From Lucinisca nassula (lineage: Eukaryota > Mollusca > Bivalvia > Lucinida > Lucinidae): a stretch of 64,000 nucleotides of DNA. Location of the stretch: NCBI GenBank assembly GCA_963580285.1, contig OY757010.1:67912406-67976405 (forward strand), written 5' to 3'. Position 1 is the first letter of the stretch, and the number at the start of each line of letters is the position of its first letter. This document shows positions 24,172-36,300 of this stretch, piece after piece. The notes below the pieces were generated by a model that did no database searches, was not told the DNA's origin, and was given only the letters and a program-made list of their open reading frames with translations. The translations under genes and the position numbers were made by a program.

Positions 24172-24333
24172 TCAGCAAAAGCTGTCCAGCTCCTCAAATT
24201 CATTCAAAGCTTTGATTGGTTCAATCCTCTTCTTTCCCGCACCTTTGCTGATTCGGCTCGTGAACTGGTTAGGGTCGTCACGGCGAACTAACGGTTTCTT
24301 CTCAGGCGGCTTCATCTTCCAGGCGACAATGTT
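24172..24333 (-). CDS. CTNNA: alpha-catenin last coding exon and stop
   Basis: 162 nt: 53 codons and TGA (24172-24174). It starts N-I-V-A-W-K-M-K-P-P-E-K-K-P-L-V and ends N-E-F-E-E-L-D-S-F-C. The acceptor is atgtttcag. The W-K-M-K-x-P-E-K-K-P-L-V motif is the conserved C-terminal extension of the actin-binding domain. The basic stretch and P-I-K-A-L-N-E-F match the family tail. The 3' UTR must lie below 24172; I did not recognise a canonical AATAAA signal on the minus strand in the first few hundred bases. Confidence 0.96.
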   Translation of the reverse strand, partial: NIVAWKMKPPEKKPLVRRDDPNQFTSRISKGAGKKRIEPIKALNEFEELDSFC

Positions 24334-27300
24334 CTGAAACATTGAACGGATGTTTATGTCAGGAAAAATGGCAAACACAATATTCCATGTATAAAGCATG
24401 TATTAACCTTTATCCTGCTGTTCACGACAACTCCCTACCTTTGCAAACAGTGTAGATCCAGATCAGATGGCTTCTGAAGAAGCCATCTGATCAGGACCTA
24501 CAGTGTTTGTCATTCCATTTGCAAATTTTAATGAATACATTACATCAAATAATTTGATTGGTTGAAATGTAAATGGGTGTGGCTAAATTAATTTATGCAG
24601 CAGGATAAGGATGAATGTTCCATGTAGAATGCACGTTTTAAGGATTAAGCACATTGTCCTCAATTTATTTTGCAGAAGGAACACTTTTTGGAACAACCAG
24701 TTTGCCTTCTGTTGAACTGGGCTCCTCTGGAAAAGTGATCTACACTTTGAGGAAAGAATTTGCTCCTCGGGAGCATATAAGTTTCTTACATGGGTGTGAG
24801 GGATGGATGGAAAAATCCGTCCCGAGGGTCACTGTCCGGAATCACGAGGCTTGCCGAGTGATGCCGGACAGTGATCCTGAGGGACAGATTTTTCTATCCA
24901 CCCCTCACACCCATGTAGGATTCTTTTTCTTGCATAACTTCCATTTCTGAGCATGGATGTTTAATACTGCAGTCACTTCGGTTGCCGACGTCTGCCATAT
25001 TGTGATATGACAACCTGCTGTGACATTAACCTTAACAAAGGCGCATAAAAGGTCGTATTTAACCAGTGCATTTATCAAACACGCCAGGATATTCAAATTT
25101 TGCCCTGTCCCTGGGTAAGAACACCAGGGTTAGAACAGAATTTCTATCCCAAGCTAAAACTATGGATTTTGTTATCTGGTGTGCAAGAAAATTCTTTCCT
25201 TAAAGAGTAGAGCCCTATTAAGGGAAATGGGAAGAATTTTCCGCCATTTTTCAAAGGAAGACAACTTTCGGGACTTCCTGTTTGCTTTTCTGTAAGCCCT
25301 GTCCCACTGAAAAAGGGGTCTACTCTTAAAGGAAAGAATTTGCTCCTCAGGAGCATATTCTTTCCTTTAAGAGTTGACCCCTATTGACATGGCAGACAAA
25401 AATACTTAAGAGTTGCCTCCCCTGAAGGTGTTCCCATTCCCCTTAAATAAGAATTCCACCAAAGGCTATGTAGCTCCTGTGGCTGTAGTTCTTGAGGTAT
25501 GGACATATCATTTGGTTGATTCTAGGGCTGATGCAAATGAATGGATGAACAAGCAAACAAATGGAAAACCAGACTCTGTACTGCACCATGTTTAAATCAG
25601 GTGCAACAAAGGCAGATAAAGGTGTTTTTGAAAGAGTTTTTTCCCTTAAATGAGTATCTATTCCCCTTTAAAATACCTGTGTGAGTCAACGACTTTCTTG
25701 TGCCATCAACTACCTATGCTGTATTATATGAGAAGCCTCCGTGGTGCAGTGGTTATGCTACTCGCCTTATAAATCAGGGGTCTTGGGTTTGATCCCAGGC
25801 TTCTGCAGACTTTTGGATGAGTCTTTAAACAGATGTCCCATCTCCACATGACCTTAGTTGTTGGTGGGACATAAAACTCACATATTATATAGAGGATCTT
25901 ACACATGTGGTCATTTCATATGATATTTATGAAACGAGCCTTTTGATAAAGATTCTGTTTATCATATGACCACTTTAAATTGGATTATCACAGAAAATTC
26001 ATTGTTGACATGGACGTCGTCATGACGTTACTTAATCCCGCTAAAGTGTTATTACATGTGTGGTCATATGATTATTATTACAAGATGGTATCCAATACTT
26101 ATCAACGACATAATATGATTAAAGAATCTATCACAAGTTTTAATTCAATAGAGGCATTTCCAAATTGAGGGATGCCCAGGCTAATTGAAATGACGGGTAA
26201 ATTGGCTATACTGAATCCATACAAATAAAAAGTTCTTTTTCTTTAATATCAGGACATATTCTGTTCAATTTATTTAATGTTTTAAGATTATTTCATTCAG
26301 TAAGCCGAATCATCGCTGACATGTTTGTTGTTGACTTGTCACGTTAAAGGCATTTATTCTTGATTATTGAGGACTATCATTTCATGACATAATATTATGT
26401 AGCCCTCAGTGCTGACTGAAGAGAAGTCCTCTGTCTTCAACAGGTAAGGGACTTCCCTGGGGAAAATCAATAATTTACTAACTGTTGACTAGAGTGTACA
26501 TTATTGATTTTCCCCTTAAGTGCCTCAGTCAGGGGATTCAACAAGAGCTACTAATCACCCTATTAAGGGCCGCCTTTGATCTGCTATAGACAGTCTATCA
26601 CAGGGGGCAATAAAACAATTATGAACACACAGTGTGTCCTACTGTTACAAGAATAATTGCCTTTAAAGTATGACATTATATTACGTGTGATAAATAGTGC
26701 TTCATAAAAATAAGTCAAGAGACCAAAAATAAAAGACAACAAAAGGGCACTGTGTTGAAGCTTTACTGTCCTGGGACCAGTTGTTCAAAACTAATGATGT
26801 CGTTAGTTAACATATTGTTTAAACTTTGATCATTAAATATGGCAATTATGCTGAATTTTTTGCTGAAAAAATGTGAGCAGCTTTTGCGGATGCAAAAGCT
26901 GCTCACATTTTTTCAGCAAAAATACCAAAATTTACGATATTGTACTTGCTAGAAGAGATAACAATTTGACCACTAACGAGCTTGTTAAGCTGACGCTGCT
27001 TTGAACAACTGGCCCCTGATGTTCACGGAGATGTTGCACTGATGAGTTAGGCCTTCATGCGGACTGAACAAATTATTTGTCTAAATTGCTACGGAAGTAA
27101 GGGCGAGGATTGTGGCCATGTAAAATTGATTTAAGCCCCCCACCAGTGGAATTTGTTTCACTGACCGTTCCAAGGCGGTTATTCTGTCGTGGTTTATTTT
27201 TGTTATGGCTTGTCTTTGAGTGTGTGTATCGCTTATATTGTTTTGCTTTGGATAGCCAATTGGCCATTTTGTGGGAATGTAACTGTCCTTTTCCTTTCTG

Positions 27301-30300
27301 CTAGTGGTGTTTCCATAAGTCTAGTTGTGCTTCTTTCCCTTGGTGTCTCTGATGGGAGCTGTGGGTTAATTTTATCGATTCCTGCTCATTGCCTCCACTT
27401 CTATTTAGTGCTTTTAATGCAAATTTTCAGTTGCAGTTTTGCTGCTGCCATCTAACAGCATGCACAGCAGGGTAGGATAAGGAGGAAGATATTAACAGGG
27501 TGAGATTAGAATTTCTTTACCCTGCACAAATGTTGGATATCAGGATATTCTTATCTGGTATGCAAGAAAATTTTCTGTCATGGCTTAAGTATTTTTAGAA
27601 ATTTATTTAGAAAATGGCTGTGGGAACAGTTCCCAGGTTAAAATATGTGGCATTTTCCTCATTCAGGTAGAAGCCTCCATGGTGTAGTGGTTACGCTACT
27701 TGCCTTATAAACCAGGGGTCGCAGGATCGATCACGGGCTTCTCCAGACTTTTGGATGAGTCTTTAAACCGAGATCCCGTCTCCATATGACCTTAGCTGTT
27801 GGTAGGGCGTAAAACTCAAACACTCACCCACTCCTCATTCAAGCTTCAAGTACAGATCATCTTTCTAAGACTTTAAAAGTACCCTATTTATCCGAAATAT
27901 TTGGACACTTTTTGATAAGCCTGACAGTATTGTAAGTGAATGAATGAATGAATGAGTTTTAGTTTTACGTCCCACCAACAGCTAAGGTCATACGGAGATG
28001 GGACCTCGGTTTAATGACTCATCCGAAAGTCTGGAGAAGCCCGGGATCGATCCTGCGATCCCTGGTTTACAAGGCGAGTAGCGTAACCACTGCACCACGG
28101 AGGCTTCTCAGTATTGTAAGTAATTAATTTCATATTTTGGCCACAAAGACTTTTGCTTAGTGGCAAACACTGTAGACCCTGATCAGACTGCTCCTAAAGG
28201 GTTTATACTGTTTGCTAAGGGTCAAAAGTGTGGACAGACGACAGATGGACAGATGGACTACCATCCAAAAAGCTCCTCTTGAGCCTTCAGTCCAGGTGAG
28301 CTAAAAATTTGTAAGTTTTTAGTGTCAAATATTTAGGGTAAATACGGTAATTATTTCATTCTCTAATTGATGGAGCCAAGTTTATAGCCCATTTTATACA
28401 GGAAACCCCAATAAGGGACACTGTGGAACAGTGTAGGCCCAGATCAGGTGTCTGATCATGGCCTCCACTGTCTACACACAGTTCACCCATTTTCTAAGCA
28501 AAAATCTTTACTCTTATCATGCTGTTCAGGACAACCCCTATCTTTGCAAACAGTGTAGATCCAGATCAGATGGCTTCTGAAGAAGCCATCTGATCTGGAT
28601 CTACACGGTTTGGCATTCAGTTTATGAATTTGTAGCAATAAATTATATCAAGTAATTTGATTGGCTGATAGACAGAAATGGGTGTGGCTTAAATGAATAT
28701 TCAGCAAGATAAGGGTTAAAATAACTCGACCTGACAACCCAAAGTAGTGAGAGACCTCATGATTAACCCTTACGATGCCGAGAAAAAACTACATCTGAAA
28801 ATGTCGTCTGCTTATGTCGTCTGCTGAACTGTTTTTTGCAAACTTTTTAAAAATATTTTTGCATACAGGCAAACAGTGTGGCCCAAAATCAGACTCCTCC
28901 TAGAGGAGCAGTCTGATTTGGGGCCACACTGTTGCAAAAATGACTTTTAAAGTAACCAGCAGACGACACAGCAGACGACACAGCAGACGACAATTGTCGT
29001 GACTGGCATTTTATGGGTTAAGAGGTGGTGCTCTACCACTAGGTCATGGAGAAGGACCAAATGTAGCTATTACTATAAACTTACCGTTTTTCCTGTCTTA
29101 TACTGAAAAAGAAAAGAAAAATAGTCTTAGCAGTGGTTTACATTTCTTTACACCAGAACTGCAATATTCAAACTAATATCATAAGGTATAATTTCAGACC
29201 AAACTAGCCTAAACCATGAGCATGCTACAAGCAAAATTGTGTCTTTATAAATGTACTGCATTTAGCCAAATATTCATGCATCACAACTCCTTTCCATATA
29301 TGCTCTAAAGTTAAACACATTGTATGCTAGTAGACTCTCCCATTGCTATATGCTGGACAAGTCAGTTTGTCATATAAGGGGTGTCAGGCCTATTTTTATT
29401 TGTTTTTATTCTATTTTTGACGGAAAATTCTGTTTGCAAATAGTGCAGGTCCAGATCAGACGCCGCATTCTGCGGCGTCTGATCTGGGCTTGCACTGTTT
29501 GCCAAGGTACCCCTTTAGGGGTTTCCCCGCATACAGTGGGTTAAACAAGAACAATTTTCTATTTTATGTTGAGACTTAAAATAGCGTGATGAGTGTCAAA
29601 CAGTGCAGAACCTGATGAGACAGTACATTCTCTTGGATAAGGAATGGAACAATTTTAGCAATTCGTACTCTCCATACTGCCCTGATGCCTCCTATCAAGT
29701 TTAAGCTCAGTCAGACTTTCCATTTCATAGATGTTGCTTAAGTATTTCAAAATGGCCATGATGGTGCATCCTTGATATTGGAACAGAACAATTTTACTAA
29801 ATTTGAATCTCCATGTTACCCAGATGCCACCCAACATGTTTCAGCTCTTTCTGACTTACAATTCTGGAGGAGCTGTCGAAAATGTGAAAAGCTAATGATG
29901 GACGGAAGACTGACATAAGCTGACCTACAGCACAGCTCCAGGTTAGCTAACAAGTCAGATGGACATGAAATAAATTTTACCTTAGTAGAAGCAACATAAC
30001 ATGCTTTCACTGTCAACACAACGGCATTCATTAAGTTCTTGGCAGCTTGGATTAATGATGTGGCACTGTCAAGCTAAAAATAGACATGATAACATAAGAT
30101 AATGCTATTTTCATACTACAGTGAAACTTAGATAACTTGAATACGGATAATTTGTTTACTATGGCTAAATCGAACTCACTCTTAGAACCCTTGAGACTTG
30201 TTTCCATAGCTTCAGCTTTTCTTGAGTTTAGTTTAATTTATGGAGGTTTTTGTATGATTTCAACATGAAAAGCTGTGTTGTGTGTACTCATTAGAATCGC

Positions 30301-33300
30301 CTCATTGAGGTGATTCTAATGACTACACACAACATACATTTATTTTATTAAAAAAATCGAAAACATATCCAATGAGTAACCCTCAATAGTTTGAACTACC
30401 TCAATCTCGATCAAATTTTCACGGTCCTGAAGGTATTCAAGTTATCGAAGTTCGACTATATATTGCTTTACCATTTCAAACAGACACCTACTTCTGACCC
30501 TTGCAAACGAAGTTGTCAGTTAACATATGGTTAAAACTTTGCTATTAAATACAGCAAAAACATTAATATATTTTGCTGAAAAAATGTGAGTAGCTTTTGC
30601 AAATGCAAATGCAAAAGCTACTCACATTTTTTCAGCAAAAGTATCTTTGCTTTCACTGTCAACATAACAGCATTCATTAAGTTCTTGGCAGCTTGGATTA
30701 ATGATGTGGCACTGTCAAGCTAAAAATAGATACGATGACATGAGATAACGCTCTTTTCATACTAAAAGCCTTTCATTTCAAACTGACATCTTCTGGCCCT
30801 AGCTAACAGAGTTGCTCCATCTCGGAAGATATTTGAACATTCGGCTTAGTGGCCTCATGTTCAAACAGCTTCCTCGGGACCCGGTGAATGTTAATGCAAT
30901 GAAATAACCATGGATGATCATTGTTCTTGCACAACTTACGATTCCGACAGCAAATTTTGATGAAAACGCCCAAAAGCTCCATATAAACTCTTCAAATGCG
31001 ACAGGCAAACCAAAATGGCGGCCAGTTCAGAATGTTTTTTTACAAGACTTTGTCATGCAGTAACCCTCTGAAGTCATTATATAACCCTAAAACGCTACGT
31101 TCGAGGCGATAACGTTACGTCCCTCAAAGTAACTTAAACAAAGCAAGGGCCGTCTTGTGTGATATCAAAAGCTCAAATTCCATGTTCAAACAGCATGCGA
31201 ATTTCATGATTTGAACACAGTTTTTGCTGTTGATCACGGCTTTCGATCCATTTGACAATGGCTTCAAACAGCTATGCACATAGATATTTATGCAAGAACA
31301 TGTATTTAAAACTTTGCTCATTAAATACAGCAAAACATTAATATTTTTGCTGAAAAAATGTGAGCAGCTTTTGCAAATGCAAAAGCTACTCACATTTTTT
31401 TCGGCAAAAGTATCTTTGTATCAGACATTTTGCTTGCTAAATCAGTTAATGTTTTGACCAATAACAAGTTCGTTAAGCTTAGAAGGCTTTGAACAACTGG
31501 GCCCAGAGTGCAATTTTCTGAATGTTTCATATCGGAGCCTAGTTGTTCAAAGCATCGTTAACCAATCAACATACTGTATTTACCCTAAAAATTTAAACAC
31601 CTTACCATACTTGTTCTAAAATTTGAACAAGTATAATCTACTACCAAATGTTGTGTCCTAAAATAGCTGGATGAGTGGCAAGCAGTGTAGAACCTGATGA
31701 GATGCCACATTGTAATAAATATATACATTTTGAATAAGCTTTAATTGAGATTGTACTGTGAACACAAAATTTACTCTAGATCCCTTGTTACTAAAGGAAC
31801 TTGAGGAGACGATTATTATAAACTTTTATAAGCTCGTTATCTAATCCTTTAATGTATAGTTTTTATTTATGTACAGTCGGGTCCGGTAACATTGCGCGGC
31901 CGTTTACTTTGTGCAACCTGCATTCACATTTTCAATAAGTCTAATCCTCACAATTTCTACCACCATTACCTGTGCATCTGCATTAAGTTTTAACTTAACC
32001 TTGAAAACATGGGGTTGCACGTGCAGATGTGACACTTTCGCGGATTTTTCAAATTTGCCAAAATACGAAAAGACCGAAAATTTCCAAACCCAAGACTTGA
32101 GTTTAAAAATAGGCAAAGGGACAAATGTTTTGTATCTAAATTTACTGCAAATAACAACATTGCAGAATATCTAATGAACAACTTGTTACAGTCAACGTTT
32201 GTGTTCAACCAGCACAAAACACTTATTGTGCGCAATGTTGGGCGACAAAATTGGTAATCAAATTTCAAGGGGTATCACTTTTCATAGAATTATATCTCCC
32301 GCTAATTAAAATTCAGAGGCCAATTTCTATTGCAGCAAGTAAATAGTGTTGCAATCGTTCTGATTGTGATTGTTTGAAAGGTGGCTTTAACGAAGTCATA
32401 CGGAGGTATCAAAACCTTATGTGCGCAATGTTACCGGACTGCATCGTCATTGTATATGACAATCAATCAAAATCAATGAACTATTTTTTTAATAACTATA
32501 AAGGTACTTCTTGTGCATAGAGAGACAAAAGATTAGACAATCAGCCTTTAACCCTTCAAGATGTCAAGAAAATATTGTCCGGTAACTGCATTTTCTTGCA
32601 AAATTTTCAAAGATATTTTTGCACATTGGCAAACAGTGTGAACCCTGATCAGACTGCTCCTAAAGGAGCAGTCTGATCAGGGTCCACACTGTTTGCAACA
32701 ATGACTTTTAAAGTAACTGGCAGGCAACAAAGCAAACAAAAATTGCTGTGATCCGTGGGAGTAACCATCAAGTTAATTGATTAATCAGAAAAACGCTCGT
32801 TCTTACCCCTGATACAATGAGTTCTCCGCTGACGCTCTGCACATCAGCCTTCACCTTGCTGGTAATGTTCAACTGGTGGCAATACAAAGCTATTCTCTGA
32901 AGATAGGCCAACAAATCTTTCTTTGAACTGGAATCAGGGCACTGCAAGATAAACAATGAATGTTGTCAAAACAGGTTTTCTTCTTCTACTTAATCTATTG
33001 CACTGTTGAAAACATCAGATGATGACAAATTTCTCTTTGCATGTCAGGACTTTTTGTTGGCTTTGGTTTTATGGCCAAATCAAGATTATTTCACTTATTT
33101 GAAGGCAATCAGACTCAGCCAAAATCTAGAGGAGCCAGAGAAAAAACACCTGACCTTCCGTTGCAGAATTTGGCATTTCCATGTGTACTGAGTGAGACTC
33201 AAACCCACAGTTGAGAGAGACCTAATGATTTAGAGTCCTGTGTACTGAGTGAGACTCGAATCCAAAGCAGTGCAAGACCTAATGATTAGGAGATGTGTGT

Positions 33301-36300
33301 ACTGAGTGAGACTCAAACCCACAGTGGAGAGACCTGTGTACAGAGTGAGACTCAAACCCAAAGTGGAGAGAGACCTAATGATTTAGAGTCATGTGTACTG
33401 AGTGAGACTCAAATCCAAAGCAGTGCAAGACCTAATGATTAAAAGACGTGTACTGAGTGAGACTCAAATCCACAGGGGTGAACGAGCTAATGATTAAAAG
33501 GCTTGTACTGAGTGAGACTCTAACCCACAGTGGAGAGAGACCTAATGATTTAGAGTCATGTGTACCGAGTGAGACTCGAATCCAAAGCAGTGCAAGACCT
33601 AATGTCAGGCATGAGACTGGATGACTACAGAAAAAATCTGAAACCCGAGTGAAAAAATCTGAAACCCCTATCACCCCTTCCAAAAATGCCATTTTTACAA
33701 CTTTCAGGCAAAAACAAGTAACTTTGAAAAACACATTTTAATACAAAAAAATCTGAAATCTGCCAAAAATCTGAAAAGTCTCATGCCTGTAATGTTTAAG
33801 AGATGTGTGTACTGAGTGAGACTCAAACCCATAGGGGTTAAAAAGCTAATTATTAAGAGACATGTGTACTGAGACTCAAACCCACAGGGGTGAAAGACCT
33901 TATTATTAAGAGACATGTGTACTGAGACTCAAACCCACAGGGGTGAAAGACCTTATTATTAAGAGACATGTGTACTGAGACTCAAACCCACAGGGGTGAA
34001 AGACCTTATTATTAAGAGACATGTGTACTGAGACTCAAACCCACAGGGGTGAAAGACCTTATTATTAAGAGACATGTGTACTGAGACTCAAACCCACAGG
34101 GGTGAAAGACCTTATTATTAAGAGACATGTGTACTGAGACTCAAACCCACAGGGGTGAAAGACCTTATTATTAAGAGACATGTGTACTGAGACTCAAACC
34201 CACAGGGGTGAAAGATCTTATTATTAAGAGACATGTGTACTGAGTGAGACTCAAACCCACAGTGGAGATACCTAATGATTAAGAGACATGTGTACTGAGT
34301 GAGACTCAAACCAACAGTGGAGAGAGACCTAATGATTTAGAGTCATGTGTATTGTGTGAGACTCGAACCAAAAGCAGTGCAAAACCTAATGATTAAAAGA
34401 TGTGTACTGAGCGAGAATCAAACCCACAGGAGTGAAAGACCTGATGATCAAGATAGCGCTCTTACCATCTAGGCCAGAGACTTTCTAATGAGTCTTTAAA
34501 TCGAGGTCCCGTCTCCATATGACCTTCACTGTTGGTGGGACGTAACACTCAAACACTCACTCACCATCTAGGCCATGGAGGCCTGTAAAGGCCAGATAAT
34601 TAGGCAAGCTTTTCTTTCTTCATATCTTTTGTTGCACACAAATTCTGATGGGTGTCTTTTTCTATTCTTTGTTTACCTTTATCATATAATGTTGCAGTAA
34701 TTAAAAATAGATACAGCTGTGTCATAAAAAAGACACAATCACACGATAAATAACACACAGCTACTTTCGTATAGTAGCATGGTGCCCTCTAAGGAAACCC
34801 TTAAGCTTTCTATTGGAATGTTTTGAACTTCTTCAGCAATAAAATCTGATTAAAAGTTGTTAAAGGATGAACTGAATTTTACACTAGTGGTCATTTCATT
34901 TGAATTTATGAACAAGATGTGTTTGTGAAACACGAACATGTCCCCGGGCATGGTCATTTTTTTCAAAGTTGGTCACAGGTCAAGATTTTTGGTTTGAGTG
35001 GGAAGCCCTTGGCACAAGTAACTTACATGCCAAATATGAAGGCTCTATCTTAAATGGTTCGTAAGTTATGAACAATAATATTTTTTTCTTTAAAGTAGGT
35101 CATAGGTCAAGGTCACAGGTCAAAAATTTTGCATGAATGTAAAGCTCTTGTCACAACGAACCTACTTGCCAAATATGAAGGCTCTATCTTAAACGATTCA
35201 AAAGTAATTAACAATTTTATTTTTTCTTTTAAGTAGGTCAAAGTTCAAGGTCATGGTCAAAACATTTTGCATGAATGTAAAGCTCATATCACAAGGAACT
35301 ACCTGTCAAATATGAAGGCCCTATCCCAAAAGGTTCAAAAGTTATGACCAAAATGCTAATTTGTCAAGTAGGTCAAAGGTCACAGGTCAAAATGTTTTTC
35401 ATGAATGTAAAGCTCTTGTTACAAGGAACCTACATGCCAAATATGAAGGCTGTATCTCAAATGGTTCAAAAGTTACGTCCAACGTTAACTTATTCTTTTA
35501 TGCGGGTCAAAGGTCAAGGTCACAGGTCAAATTTTTTTGTGTGAATGAAAGGCTTTTGTCACAGGAACCTACATGCAAAATATGAAGGCTGTATCTCAAA
35601 TCGTTCAAACGTTATGACCAAAATGATTTATTTTTATTTTAAGTAGGTCAAAGGTCAAGATCAAGGTCATAGGTCAAAAAGTTTGCATGAATGTAAAGCT
35701 TTTGTCACAAGAAACATACATGCCAAATATGAAGGCTGTATCTCAAGCGGTTCAAAAGTTATGACCAATGTTATTTTTTTCTTTTAAGTAGGTCATAGGT
35801 CAAGGTCACAGGTCAAATTTTTTTGTGTGAATGTAAAGCTCTTGTCACAAGGAACCTACATGCAAAATATGAAGGCTGTATCTCAAATGGTTCAAAAGTT
35901 ATGACAAAGATGATATTTTTTTATTTTAAGTAGGTCAAAGGTCATGGTCAAGGTCACAGGTCAAAATTATTTGCATGAATGTAAAACTTTTGTCACAAGG
36001 AATATACATGCCAAATATGAAGGCTGTATCTCAAGCGGTTCAAAAGTTATGACCAATGTTATTTTTTTCTTTTAAGAAGGTCAAAGGTCAAGGTCAAGGT
36101 CAAAGGTCAATTTTTTTGCATGAATGTGAAGCTCTTGTCACAAGGAACCTTCAGGCCAAATATGAATACTCTACCTCCAACGGTTCAAAAGTTATGACCA
36201 ATGTTAAAGTTGTCCACGTACAAACAAACCAACAAACAGAAAGGGCAAAAACAATATGTCCCCGCTATCGCTACCGGGGACATAAAAAATAGGCAAGTTT

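Noticed and set aside
27110..27455. short hydrophobic protein genes
   Set aside because: Two frames overlap in the same orientation, with no splice context or recognisable family; they are likely chance frames in a T-rich stretch.
30648..30719. alternative (mutually exclusive) alpha-catenin exon
   Set aside because: The copy lacks a donor and its last codons, and the frame runs into a foldback and a stop.
31904..32268. three overlapping frames on both strands
   Set aside because: They lie inside a Tc1-like MITE and show no transposase motif.
33432..34309. minus-strand frames over the SINE-derived array
   Set aside because: Repetitive translation of a tandem repeat with no start context or homology.
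33180..34440. CRISPR-like regular repeats
   Set aside because: The units are contiguous with no unique spacers, in a eukaryotic intron, and derive from a SINE.
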